From Eubacteriales bacterium (GTDB taxonomy: Bacteria > Bacillota > Clostridia > Christensenellales > Aristaeellaceae), in NCBI GenBank assembly GCA_028693055.1, contig JAQUWD010000040.1, forward strand, positions 1 through 36,419: a stretch of DNA of 36,419 nucleotides. The letters are read 5' to 3'. Shown piece after piece: positions 18,022-26,028 of this stretch. Numbering within the stretch: the first letter of the stretch is position 1; the number at the start of each line of letters is the position of its first letter. Made by a program: the position numbers and the translations under genes. The notes under the pieces are model-generated. The model saw only the letters and a program-made list of their open reading frames with translations, was not told the DNA's origin and searched no databases.

Positions 18022-20181
18022 TCACTCACGCCACGTATCGACGTGTCCAATCAACTTTTCCAGCGTTGCAAACAATTTATCCGGTTCCACCGGCTTGGAC
18101 AGATGTTCATTCATCCCCGCATTTTTAGAGTTCTGCCTGTCCTCCTCAAAGGTGTTTGCGCTCATGGCGATAATTGGCACTGCTTGAGCGTCGGGCCGTT
18201 CCAATGTACGAATTGTACGCGTCGCCTCCAGCCCGTCCATATTCGGCATCATGATATCCATGAGAATTGCATCGTAGTAGCCCGGCGAGCTCTTGCAAAA
18301 TTGGTCTATGCCCTGCCGACCATCCTCTGCACAATCGACTGTGCATCCGGCATTCTCCAGCAGCTTGACGACAATGATTCTGTTTAGATGCTGATCCTCA
18401 CACAAAAGGATGCGCCGCCCGGACAAGCTCGCTGTGCATTGGCGATCATTTTTCACGATGGTATCCTTCGCCTTAACCCGCTCAAAGGTCAGCCAGACGG
18501 AGATCTCCGTGCCGGCATTCAGCTCGCTCTTGACCTCAATATGGCCGCCCATCAGTTCTACAATGCGCTTGACGATTGGCAGACCGAGCCCTGTTCCCGC
18601 ATATAGATCGCTCAATTCATTATGCTCCTGTGCAAACGGCTCGAACATATGCGCAAGAAAATCCGGAGTCATTCCAACGCCGTCGTCACGAACAGTGATT
18701 TTATCTGTGATGTACTTCTCATCGCGCTTCATACACTCTACGATCAACTCCACATGACCGCCGTCGCGGGTAAATTTGACCGCGTTGGACAGGAGATTGC
18801 TAAACACCTGCGTCAGGCGTATCCGGTCTGCCCGGATGGGCAGCAGTTCAACGCCAACTGTTTTTAAGCTAAACTGAATATGCTTTTTATCCATGGTGGG
18901 CGTTAGGGACGCAACCATTCCGCGAACCATTTCGTCCGTGTTGAAAACTACGTTGTTGAGCGTCATGCGGCCGGCTTCAATGCGGCTCATATCCAGCGTG
19001 TCGTTTATCAGGCTCAGTAGAAGGTCTGCCGAAAAGCGCATATTGCTCATATTTTCCCTGAGAATACTCAAGTCCGTTTCATTTTCCGACAGGTGCAGCA
19101 TCCCAATGATTCCGTTCATGGGCGTGCGCATATCGTGGCTCATGCGGGAGAGAAAATCGCTCTTGGCAGCGTTTGCCTTCTTGGCCTCGCATAAAGCGCT
19201 CTCTAATTGAGCTGACTCTTGCTTCTGCCGAAGCTCAAGTCGCTTGCTGCGCATAAAGTAGGAAATCAAAGCCCCCGTAATACAAACAGCGGCGAAAGCT
19301 AAAAGAATGTTAAAATATCTTACCGTTTTGAGCTGCCGTTCGATCGAAGCCTGCGATTGCTTTGTTACCATGATCCAATTGCATTGTGCAAACTCTTTCA
19401 TGTATCTGTAGTAATAATATTGGTTGTCTTCATCAGATTTGAAGCAGCCGGTCACATCGGCAGATTCCCCATGATCTGAAGAAGTAAAGGCCTGAATAAA
19501 CAACTCGTTATTGCTGCTTGGGTTGCTCGAAGCAATCATCATCCCGGTACTGTCGAAAATGAAGGTTTCCGTACTGCTATTGCGATCTTTATCGGCGAGG
19601 GAATCCAGCATGCCCTCAATGCTTGAAATTGTATAGCTCCCGTGTAGAACGCCTACAATTTCGTTATTCTTGTATATGGGCACCGCTAATACAACATAAG
19701 CGTTTTGCGTATCATACTCGCCCGAATTAATGTACTCCATCGCAAACTTTCCATCCAGAGCTTCATGAATATAGCCGCGCTTGGAAAGATCAATGTTTTC
19801 AGCGCCCAGATAATTAAACGCGATCCCGTTTGTGTCGGTTCTTACAACAAAATCAAAGCCGCACGCTTCCCTGAGCGCATTCATTTCTTCAAGCATTTGT
19901 TCTTTTGTAAAACCGTTTTCAAATACCATAACGGCAGTTGCGGCTTTTAGCGAACGATACATATTGCTGAATCGTTCTTCAACAATCTCAGCATTCAGGC
20001 AAAGATTTGAAAGAGAGACTTCCTCGATACTCTGCCTGCTGTTTTTCATACGCGAAAATCCCGTAAACAAAATCGTAAGAAAAAGAGCCAGCACCAATAC
20101 CAGCGGTATCGCATAAGAAATCATTCTATTGCAAATGCTTTTGAAGCATTTAGGGGTTTCATTACATTTGTCTGTATTCAT
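18022..20181 (-). CDS. Cache-domain hybrid histidine kinase with one receiver
   Basis: A 719-aa membrane kinase. TM1 is at about 21-43, an extracytoplasmic dCache-like sensor at about 45-285 ([14 protein letters not shown] and [18 protein letters not shown] are typical), and TM2 at about 288-310. HisKA has His349 ([12 protein letters not shown]). The HATPase (about 450-570) has [15 protein letters not shown] and GTGLGL. The receiver (about 588-712) has Asp642 in [10 protein letters not shown] and the SKP lysine. Cache domains usually bind small extracellular metabolites. ATG 20181 overlaps the XRE-PAS stop (ATGA) and has its own AGGAG site. The stop at 18022 is TGA, followed by 54 sense codons in the same frame. 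Confidence 0.93.
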   Translation of the reverse strand: MNTDKCNETPKCFKSICNRMISYAIPLVLVLALFLTILFTGFSRMKNSRQSIEEVSLSNLCLNAEIVEERFSNMYRSLKAATAVMVFENGFTKEQMLEEMNALREACGFDFVVRTDTNGIAFNYLGAENIDLSKRGYIHEALDGKFAMEYINSGEYDTQNAYVVLAVPIYKNNEIVGVLHGSYTISSIEGMLDSLADKDRNSSTETFIFDSTGMMIASSNPSSNNELFIQAFTSSDHGESADVTGCFKSDEDNQYYYYRYMKEFAQCNWIMVTKQSQASIERQLKTVRYFNILLAFAAVCITGALISYFMRSKRLELRQKQESAQLESALCEAKKANAAKSDFLSRMSHDMRTPMNGIIGMLHLSENETDLSILRENMSNMRFSADLLLSLINDTLDMSRIEAGRMTLNNVVFNTDEMVRGMVASLTPTMDKKHIQFSLKTVGVELLPIRADRIRLTQVFSNLLSNAVKFTRDGGHVELIVECMKRDEKYITDKITVRDDGVGMTPDFLAHMFEPFAQEHNELSDLYAGTGLGLPIVKRIVELMGGHIEVKSELNAGTEISVWLTFERVKAKDTIVKNDRQCTASLSGRRILLCEDQHLNRIIVVKLLENAGCTVDCAEDGRQGIDQFCKSSPGYYDAILMDIMMPNMDGLEATRTIRTLERPDAQAVPIIAMSANTFEEDRQNSKNAGMNEHLSKPVEPDKLFATLEKLIGHVDTWRE

Positions 20182-21614
20182 TGTATGCTCCTAAATCGCG
20201 TTGCCTGATCTGGGATCCATGCCAGCTCCTGCATGGCGCAAATAATTGTCGTATGCAGTTTATCAAGGTAGGTGTAGACGATTCGCAAATTGGCAATACG
20301 CTCTTCCTTCTGGATTGGATAGGATACAGTGTATTTGCCGTTACATCCAAGCTGCTCCGTGATGTTGCCAAGGCTTGTCGCTTGAATTGCAAATTCTATG
20401 TCAGACGCTACGCAGTATTCGCGCAGCATTTTTTCCATATCGCCAATATTGTGCCAATGGTCGACTTGCTCTGTAGCGAAACAATTGCTGTATCCCGTTT
20501 TTAGTGGATGCACTTCGCCGGTTTGCGCATCGAATAATAGAATCGCCGCATAGTCAATCGCAAGTAAGGCAGACATGGCGTCATGAATCAATATGTCGTC
20601 CGTAATGCTGCGAAGAACAGCAAATGCCTCCACTTCAAATGTCGTCGGATTTTGAAATAAATCTAAGGACGTCTCATACAAGCCCATATTGTCCCGTAAA
20701 TGGTGTTGAATACAAATATGTGTCTTTCCTTGGTAAAAGCTGTTAATCAAAGCGCTGCGATCACAAATGCGCCTAAACTCGTTTCTTTCCGCATTGTCAT
20801 TTGTAACCCGACACATAGCTTTTAAAAACTCATCAGATGAACGATATACAAAAACTGGTTGAAGTACCTCGTTGTTGCTGTGCGCATCGTTTACCGTATT
20901 TTGCGTCAGGTTCAAGTGCGCCATTGCAATATAATCAAATGCGTTTTGCTTTCGCAGTCGTAGTGAGTCCTGGTATTTTTCTTCCCGCTCTTTCTGCAAT
21001 ACGCTGTTCACGGATTGCCCAGCATTGGAAACACAACGGATCTGCGCATTGCGTCCATTCCAGCGGATCAGCTTCCCCTGTATGCGATATGCTGTGCCAT
21101 CAAACGGGCGAAAGGCATCAAAGGTATCGAATTCCGTTTCCTTTAGTTGCGCTTTATGACAGAATGGGCAAGGAGTATCTCGGCGCATCAGAACCTTGTA
21201 GCACTTCTTTTCAATCGGATCAGGCTCATAGTCTGCCACCATTTGGCGAGCTGTTTTGTTGAGATATAGTAGTTCATCGTTTTCGATATCACAGACATAG
21301 ATTGGGAATGTAACGCTTTCCACCAATTGCTCAAGAGACGAATGTTCAATGGAGTATAATTTTCCGTGCTTTTGCTCCATGCGGTCTTTGACTGCTTTTT
21401 CGGCAGAGGCGGCTAATCTGGCAATGCATTCAGCGGAGGCTCCATTTCTTTTTGCATAGCCGATAAGCAGCATAGTGATTGCTCTGTTCGCTTTAAACTG
21501 GCCCAATTCCCATCTGCTTACAGTAGACACGCTGACATGCAGCGCGCTGGCAAGCTCGTTCTGCGTTATGCCAAGCTCTCCCCTGAGTGATTTAACCGAA
21601 TCTCCGAAATTCAT
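20178..21614 (-). CDS. XRE-family HTH regulator with PAS-type sensor domains
   Basis: A 478-aa protein, first in the phosphorelay operon. Residues 4-55 are an XRE/HTH_3 domain ([25 protein letters not shown]). A PAS domain at about 95-200 carries Cys138, Cys149 and Cys152 in a CYxVL...PCPFC pattern. Residues 210-345 resemble PAS unit 8 of the multi-PAS kinase ([15 protein letters not shown] and a [18 protein letters not shown] end; the other has NETERSEF and ETGDLMGFLCVTDIT). Residues 345-465 look like one more sensory fold that I cannot name. It has no membrane segment and is likely a ligand- or redox-responsive DNA-binding protein. Its leader carries the GEMM riboswitch and terminator, so its expression should follow c-di-GMP. 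Confidence 0.88.
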   Translation of the reverse strand: MNFGDSVKSLRGELGITQNELASALHVSVSTVSRWELGQFKANRAITMLLIGYAKRNGASAECIARLAASAEKAVKDRMEQKHGKLYSIEHSSLEQLVESVTFPIYVCDIENDELLYLNKTARQMVADYEPDPIEKKCYKVLMRRDTPCPFCHKAQLKETEFDTFDAFRPFDGTAYRIQGKLIRWNGRNAQIRCVSNAGQSVNSVLQKEREEKYQDSLRLRKQNAFDYIAMAHLNLTQNTVNDAHSNNEVLQPVFVYRSSDEFLKAMCRVTNDNAERNEFRRICDRSALINSFYQGKTHICIQHHLRDNMGLYETSLDLFQNPTTFEVEAFAVLRSITDDILIHDAMSALLAIDYAAILLFDAQTGEVHPLKTGYSNCFATEQVDHWHNIGDMEKMLREYCVASDIEFAIQATSLGNITEQLGCNGKYTVSYPIQKEERIANLRIVYTYLDKLHTTIICAMQELAWIPDQATRFRSIQ

Positions 21615-21683
21615 GCTGTTCCCCCATATATTCGTTGACTGTAAATGATAACATGCTTACTCGAGTGCGTAGTCTCTGTCCGC

Positions 21684-21713
21684 AAAAATGGGAATCATCT
21701 TTTGATGACTCCC
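21684..21713 (-). terminator. Intrinsic terminator in the XRE-PAS leader (riboswitch expression platform)
   Basis: On the minus strand GGGAGTCATC pairs with GATGATTCCC around an AAAA loop (one G-U pair), followed at once by ATTTTTG. It lies 8 bp after the GEMM aptamer and about 70 bp before the XRE-PAS start, where a regulated terminator would be. Reads from the upstream SARP operon would also meet it. Confidence 0.85.
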
Positions 21714-21720
21714 TGCAAAA

Positions 21721-21800
21721 ATGCAGCTGGCTGCCATCCATTACGGTTAAGGCCCTTGTAGCTTTGCGCGAGCGATCTTTCGACCGTCTTGCCTAGTTTA
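21721..21800 (-). promoter_or_regulatory. Cyclic-di-GMP-I (GEMM) riboswitch aptamer
   Basis: Read on the minus strand the conserved parts appear in the right order: AGGCAAG (21788-21794); a stem CGGTC/GATCG capped by a GAAA tetraloop (21773-21786); CGCAAAGC (21761-21768); GGGCCTTAA, the tetraloop-receptor side (about 21747-21755); and ATGGCAGCC-like GGATGGCAGCC (about 21729-21739), then AGCTGCA. This is the GEMM-I consensus, which binds c-di-GMP. The 3' end can also form CTGCA/TGCAG around a T-rich loop, a likely switch helix leading into the terminator. It controls the XRE-PAS, Cache kinase, Hpt, Hpt and CheB-CheR kinase operon. ON or OFF sense cannot be told with certainty by eye. Confidence 0.87.
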
Positions 21801-21873
21801 TTTAATTACACCTGCATCATCGTCGTATGAAGGTACACTTTCATCAGATGGAACTGATTAAAGCTTTCTCGTC

Positions 21874-21902
21874 TTTATATCACAAAAAGCAACCATTTTC
21901 AA
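21874..21902 (-). promoter_or_regulatory. Sigma-A promoter of the phosphorelay operon
   Basis: On the minus strand TTGAAA (21897-21902), 17 bp, then TATAAA (21874-21879) with a TGA extended -10. Transcription from about 21867 gives a leader of some 250 bases holding the GEMM aptamer and terminator. Confidence 0.8.
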
Positions 21903-21915
21903 CAAAAATTTATCT

Positions 21916-22371
21916 TTAAGCACTTTCTCTGCTGCTTTTTGGAAAGATGCTTTTTGCGATGAAAACCAAACCAACAATACATAGAATCCCCGCAGCTGCG
22001 AACAAGTAAAGATAAAAGGATGGATTGTCGGACAATTCGGCGCAGGAGATGCTCTGCGGATCCTGCGGCATATAGTAAATCTTTACTGCGTCGCCTTCCT
22101 TCATGCCATCTCGAAAAAAACCCAAGTCAATATTGCTATGTAAAACTCCATCCTGTGACAGATAATCCACATAGACAGTATAGTTAAAGTTCAGACTGTC
22201 ATCTGCGTGATCAACGTAGGATTCTTCGTCAATCTGCGTGATAACAGCCTGCGCAGATAAGCCATTTTTCTTCATACTTTGATCGCGGGCATAAGCGCCC
22301 TGCGTTAAAACGAAAAGGAGAATAGCGCTGATAATACACAGAATTCCTGCAATTAAAGCTTTTTTCATCAT
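21916..22371 (-). CDS. DUF3592-like membrane protein
   Basis: A 151-aa protein from ATG 22371, chosen for its GGAGG site and the hydrophobic segment that begins there. TM1 is at about 6-24 and TM2 near 122-142, with an extracytoplasmic beta-rich part between (FNYTVYVDYLSQDG, then GDAVKIYYMPQDPQ) that is typical of DUF3592 proteins. The function of that family is not established. It is the last gene of the SARP-regulator operon, 40 bp after the degenerate receiver gene. No terminator follows before the promoter of the phosphorelay operon. Confidence 0.8.
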   Translation of the reverse strand: MMKKALIAGILCIISAILLFVLTQGAYARDQSMKKNGLSAQAVITQIDEESYVDHADDSLNFNYTVYVDYLSQDGVLHSNIDLGFFRDGMKEGDAVKIYYMPQDPQSISCAELSDNPSFYLYLFAAAGILCIVGLVFIAKSIFPKSSRESA

Positions 22372-22411
22372 TACCTCCACAAGGCGCTTGCAGCCATAAA
22401 GACATGCAAAC

Positions 22412-22762
22412 CTATTCCAAACACTCGCGCGACCATATCTGCAAAATTGCTTTGGGATTCGCTTCGTTCGTATGGCAAATCGCCAAATTGTCCGCATCGC
22501 GGCTTTTCTCGCCCAGCGGAACAATCAGAATCGGCAGAATCCTTTGGTTTTGCTGACGCAGCAGCTTGACGAGCTGAATGCCGTCAATAATTCGAAGGGC
22601 AAATTCACAAAGCACAGCGTCAGCATTCCAGCTCACATTATGCTTAATGGCAAGAAGCGGGTCAAGGAATGCCGCTTGCTCTGCCCCGGGAAAAGCTTCG
22701 CTGACTGCGGCGACATTGCCGGCTTGCGACGTATCGGTTGAAGAAACCACAAGAATTTTCAA
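22412..22762 (-). CDS. Degenerate receiver-domain protein (pseudo-receiver)
   Basis: A 116-aa single-domain protein starting with TTG at 22762, supported by AAGGAG 8 bases upstream. The pattern MKILVVSSTD, then ADAVLCEFALRIIDGIQLVKLLRQ fits a CheY-like receiver fold. The acidic pair after beta-1 is replaced by SST, the phosphoacceptor Asp is Glu53 (position 53 is Asp in the SARP-like regulator encoded upstream), and the conserved Lys is missing (CHTNEAN). It is therefore unlikely to be phosphorylated in the usual way and may act as a constitutive or protein-protein adaptor. It follows the SARP-like regulator gene by 51 bp in the same operon. Confidence 0.75.
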   Translation of the reverse strand: MKILVVSSTDTSQAGNVAAVSEAFPGAEQAAFLDPLLAIKHNVSWNADAVLCEFALRIIDGIQLVKLLRQQNQRILPILIVPLGEKSRDADNLAICHTNEANPKAILQIWSRECLE

Positions 22763-22813
22763 AGCTTTTGCTCCTTTCTTGCGCAGGTATCCAATCCACC
22801 ATGTCTATCTCGC

Positions 22814-23617
22814 CTAATACAGCGTCAGTTTTTGGTGATCCAAGAAGCCGACCACAAAAACCGCCCATTCATACTGCGCCATGAATTCGCCGGTATAAGC
22901 GTTGATTGCGCTAACGTCCATGCTTAGAAACCGATAATAATCACAATCCACCATAGCGGGATTGACCGAGATACTGTTTCGATGCTTTACAAGCACATCC
23001 TCCGCACCCGCCTCCCGAAGGGACTGCGTCATAGAAACAATCAGCTGTCTTACGCGATTGCCCTGCTGCAAGCCGAAGGGTTCATCCTCATACAGGATAG
23101 CGGCAATATCCTGCCAAGAGCATGCGCCGCCGCGTTTGAAGATTAAGTAGGCTAGCACCTCCTTGGCACGAGTACGTGAAAAGCTCAATGGCAAATCGTC
23201 TTTGTATACCTCGAAGTTCCCGAAGCACTGCACGCGGAGCTGCTGTGTTTTCTTGGGAGTCACAGGATTTCGAAGGTTTCTCAGCTCCTCCGCTATTTTT
23301 TCCCTTGTAATCGGCTTGGTCACATAACCAGATACTCGCAAATGCAGCGCATCCTGAGCATATTGGCTGTACCCGGTCACAAAAATAATATTAACCTTTG
23401 GGCTATGCTCCTTCAGTCGCTTCGCAAGCGTTAAACCACTCATCCCTCGCATTTCGATATCCAGAAACGCTACGTCGCAGGCATTTGTTTTAGCATATTC
23501 TAAAATAAGCTCCGGCTCTGCAAAAGAACGAAGGTCAGCCTCCGGCGCAGCGTCATGGATGGCTTCCTTGAGCAGCTCCAGCGCAAACGGTTCGTCATCA
23601 ATACAAAGAATCGTCAT
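22814..23617 (-). CDS. SARP-like response regulator (receiver, winged helix, short BTAD-like tail)
   Basis: A 267-aa protein. The receiver (1-115) has IDDEP, Asp53 in FLDIEMRGMSG and TKP. An OmpR-type winged helix follows at about 127-215 (LRVQCFGNFEVYKDDLPL, then SRTRAKEVLAYLIFKRGG), then the beginning of a BTAD-like region (VDCDYYRFL). This is the layout of SAPR/SARP-family response regulators, which recognise short direct repeats. It is a paralog of the regulator encoded at 33546. No kinase gene adjoins it, so it may be an orphan or take phosphate from the Hpt proteins. A GGAGG site precedes ATG. The promoter carries the repeat array described at 23671-23756, which suggests autoregulation. 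Confidence 0.88.
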   Translation of the reverse strand: MTILCIDDEPFALELLKEAIHDAAPEADLRSFAEPELILEYAKTNACDVAFLDIEMRGMSGLTLAKRLKEHSPKVNIIFVTGYSQYAQDALHLRVSGYVTKPITREKIAEELRNLRNPVTPKKTQQLRVQCFGNFEVYKDDLPLSFSRTRAKEVLAYLIFKRGGACSWQDIAAILYEDEPFGLQQGNRVRQLIVSMTQSLREAGAEDVLVKHRNSISVNPAMVDCDYYRFLSMDVSAINAYTGEFMAQYEWAVFVVGFLDHQKLTLY

Positions 23618-23670
23618 AGGGCGAGTCTCTCCTCCCGCTACTTTCGTATCACAAGCCTGCTGCTGATTGC

Positions 23671-23756
23671 ATGATATCGCAGCAAGCGTGACAGAAGCGT
23701 GACATCATTGAAGGCAGACGCCTGTCACGCTCTTGTCACACATCTTAGTTTATAAT
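23671..23756. promoter_or_regulatory. Divergent promoter region with two inverted pairs of 11-bp-period direct repeats
   Basis: Plus-strand side: TGTCACGC (23723-23730), 3 bp, TGTCACAC (23734-23741), 9 bp, TATAAT (23751-23756). Minus-strand side: TGTCACGC (23697-23704), 3 bp, TGTCACGC (23686-23693), 9 bp, TATCAT (23671-23676). Each side has an 8-bp repeat with 11-bp period ending 9 bp from a -10 box, and neither -10 box has a -35 hexamer at 17 bp. SARP regulators activate promoters of this plan, with repeats one helical turn apart in place of the -35. The site lies between the SARP-like regulator gene and the membrane-protein/SH3/LRR operon, so it probably drives both. Confidence 0.8.
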
Positions 23757-23815
23757 TGATACAATCGTTGTCAAGAGCACAAATTCGACATCGGATACGA
23801 AAGGATGGTTACCCC

Positions 23816-24808
23816 ATGAAAAACAAAGCAATTTATCGCCGGACGTTTCGTTTTGCCTGGCTCCGGCTGCTGATTGGTCTGGCTGGTATCGCCGCAGGTG
23901 CGCTGATCACAATGGCAGGCTACTTTCTGACACGGGGCATGAGTGCCAATACCAATATGATGACGACGGGGATTTGCCTTGTCGTCGGAATCATTGTCTT
24001 TGGATTGATGGTACATTATCTCGGTTATATGCTCAAGGCAGGGCAAATTGCAATGGTTGCTCGAGCAGTGACCGAAGGAAATCTGCCGGATGATGTGGTA
24101 GCGGCAGGCAAGGCAGCGGTGAAGAGTCGTTTTGTGACTGCAAACGTCTACTTTGGCCTGAACAGCGCGATCCGCGCCATCACAACGCAAATCACCAACG
24201 GCGTTAACGCGCTGACGAACATGCTCGGCGGAGAAAAGAATTCCGTCGCTGAAACCATTGGTGGTTTGGTGTCCTTTTTCATTCAAATTGTTTTGGAATA
24301 TATCAATTACTGCTGTCTGGGCTGGGTATTCTGCCACCCGGGAGAAAGCGCCGTAAAGAGTACCTGCGATGGGGCGGTGCTGTATTTTCAAAACTGGAAA
24401 GCGCTGCTAAAAAACGCCGGCAAAGTGATGGCAATCACTTTGGTTTTTTGCATCATAGTAGGCTGCGGACTATGCTTTTTAAATATTGCGGTGCTGGAAA
24501 ACGTGCTTCCCGCAGATGGCTCACTGGATGCTGCGATGCTCACCAGCGACGACGGCACCGTGTTTACCCTTATGGATCTCATTAGTATGGGCGCTATTTT
24601 GGTGGCGTTACTCGTCACAGGGCTTCTTCACGCAACCTTTGTGAAGCCCTATCTACTGGTGATGTTTATGCGCGGCTATATGGACGCCGCGAAGGATAAG
24701 CCCGTCAGCGTAGATCTGTACGGAAAGCTGTGCGGTATGTCCAAGCGCTTCAAAAAGCTGTTCAATCAAGGTCAGCAGGAGCAAGCGCAGCCTAGCCAAG
24801 CCATGTAA
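23816..24808 (+). CDS. Polytopic membrane protein of unknown function
   Basis: A 330-aa protein from ATG 23816; an AAGGAT site supports this over the longer frame. About five or six hydrophobic segments lie near 15-38, 50-72, 146-170, 203-225 and 251-285, with a basic, Gln-rich C-terminal tail (KRFKKLFNQGQQEQAQ). No family is recognised with confidence. It is first in the plus-strand operon controlled by the direct-repeat promoter, ahead of exported SH3, LRR and peptidase genes, so it may help export, assembly or sensing at the membrane; this is inference from context only. Confidence 0.85.
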   Translation: MKNKAIYRRTFRFAWLRLLIGLAGIAAGALITMAGYFLTRGMSANTNMMTTGICLVVGIIVFGLMVHYLGYMLKAGQIAMVARAVTEGNLPDDVVAAGKAAVKSRFVTANVYFGLNSAIRAITTQITNGVNALTNMLGGEKNSVAETIGGLVSFFIQIVLEYINYCCLGWVFCHPGESAVKSTCDGAVLYFQNWKALLKNAGKVMAITLVFCIIVGCGLCFLNIAVLENVLPADGSLDAAMLTSDDGTVFTLMDLISMGAILVALLVTGLLHATFVKPYLLVMFMRGYMDAAKDKPVSVDLYGKLCGMSKRFKKLFNQGQQEQAQPSQAM

Positions 24809-24902
24809 CGCGCTGCGTGACTTTGCTGTACATGGCGCTGCAGTGGTTGCCCTGCCCTATGCTGCAAAATATATCATCATCTATTTTGGGAGGCTATGAT
24901 TT

Positions 24903-25451
24903 ATGAAACCTAAATCTCGGTTGTTCCTGCTAGCTCTGCTGTTGGTCTTAACGCTGCTGCCCCTAGGTAGCGCGTCTGCCTCTGATGAGATTCGCTACGT
25001 TGTTACAGGCAATCACAAGTCGCTCAACATGCGCGCCGACATGTCCACGGATTCAACCGTTATTACCACCATTCCCTACGGCGCACAGGTGCATCTGATC
25101 GGCATCTGCGACAATGCCAGTTGGGCTTCCGTCTACTATGGGGATTATAACGGCTATGTCATGGTCCGTTATCTGAGCACAAAAAAACCCAGCGAGTCGG
25201 GAACAAGCACTGATTCTCAAAGCATTAACTACAAATCCTTTACAGATGCTGACTACTACGTCACGGTAACCCCTTCTACCCCAACGGGATTTGTCAACCT
25301 TCGCTGGGCTCCTTCCAAAGAGGCAGCGGTTCAAGGTATCTATTATCAGGGAGAGTATCTGCGGGTGATTGCCGAAAATGGCTCGTGGGCGCAGGTGCTG
25401 GATGAAAGCACACTGACCTGTGGATTTATGCTAAAGAACTTCCTATATTAG
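24903..25451 (+). CDS. Exported protein with two bacterial SH3-like domains (paralog)
   Basis: A 182-aa protein with a signal peptide (LFLLALLLVLTLLPLGSASA). SH3-like domain 1 is at about 30-96 (SLNMRADMSTDSTVITTIPYG, shown here as split motifs SLNMRADMS and TTIPYG, then GYVMVRYL). Domain 2 is at about 118-181 (STPTGFVNLRWAPSK, then WAQVLDES). It matches the SH3 protein encoded at 11721 along its length, but the linker differs. GGGAGG lies 9 bases before ATG. Likely binds wall polymer or partner proteins outside the membrane. Confidence 0.88.
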   Translation: MKPKSRLFLLALLLVLTLLPLGSASASDEIRYVVTGNHKSLNMRADMSTDSTVITTIPYGAQVHLIGICDNASWASVYYGDYNGYVMVRYLSTKKPSESGTSTDSQSINYKSFTDADYYVTVTPSTPTGFVNLRWAPSKEAAVQGIYYQGEYLRVIAENGSWAQVLDESTLTCGFMLKNFLY

Positions 25452-25469
25452 AAAGAAGGATTGCCACCT

Positions 25470-25997
25470 ATGAAAAAGTTGTTAATGGTATTGCTTTGCA
25501 TGGCGCTTCTATTTAGCGGTGCTTGTGCTGGGGCTGAAACCGTCAAGCTCGGTGAGAATGCAAGCAGCTTCGATATTCAGGTTGTATTGCCGGAAGGAGC
25601 ATCCCTTACCTATAACGAGTTTGAGAATGATTATACCAATATCGGCGTCATCAAGGACGGGGTGAAGGAGGTAATCGTCACCATTGCGCCCAGCGAAGAG
25701 TATGCCGGGCTTTCCATGAATGATTTATCCGACGATGAAATAAGCCTGCTTGCCGAGCAAACCGCCAGCGATTTCTCCCAGTATACCGTGAAGATCGATG
25801 CAACGCCCAGCGGCAATCAGTATGTTCTCATTACTGCTGGCGAGGAGAATAATTTTGCCACGTTATTTACCGTATATCGGGGATACTTTGTCCAGCTAGC
25901 GCAGTTCGACACTGATTTTTCCGCGCTTTCGGAGGCTGATACTGCGTTCATGCTGGAGGTGCTGTACGGTATTGAATTTGTGGATGTAGCTCCATAA
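25470..25997 (+). CDS. Small exported protein, paralog of the one at 11163
   Basis: A 175-aa protein from ATG 25470 (MKKLLMVLLCMALLFSGACA), 18 bp after the SH3 gene. LFSGAC fits a lipobox, so it may be a lipoprotein. The mature part is acidic. The segment IAPSEEYAGLSMNDLSDDE and the GYFVQLAQ motif tie it to the protein encoded at 11163. The pair of SH3 gene plus this gene occurs twice in the window in the same order, so the two products probably work together. No known domain. Confidence 0.83.
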   Translation: MKKLLMVLLCMALLFSGACAGAETVKLGENASSFDIQVVLPEGASLTYNEFENDYTNIGVIKDGVKEVIVTIAPSEEYAGLSMNDLSDDEISLLAEQTASDFSQYTVKIDATPSGNQYVLITAGEENNFATLFTVYRGYFVQLAQFDTDFSALSEADTAFMLEVLYGIEFVDVAP

Positions 25998-26028
25998 ACC
26001 TGTTTGATATGAAGTTGAGAGGAAACTT

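Noticed and set aside
22372..22524. Longer start of the DUF3592-like gene
   Set aside because: The extra 51 residues overlap the pseudo-receiver gene and look antisense-like, while GGAGG supports ATG 22371.
23771..24391. 206-aa minus-strand frame opposite the polytopic membrane protein
   Set aside because: It is antisense to a gene with a good start, promoter and hydrophobic pattern; its own composition (His-, Cys- and Gln-rich) is atypical.
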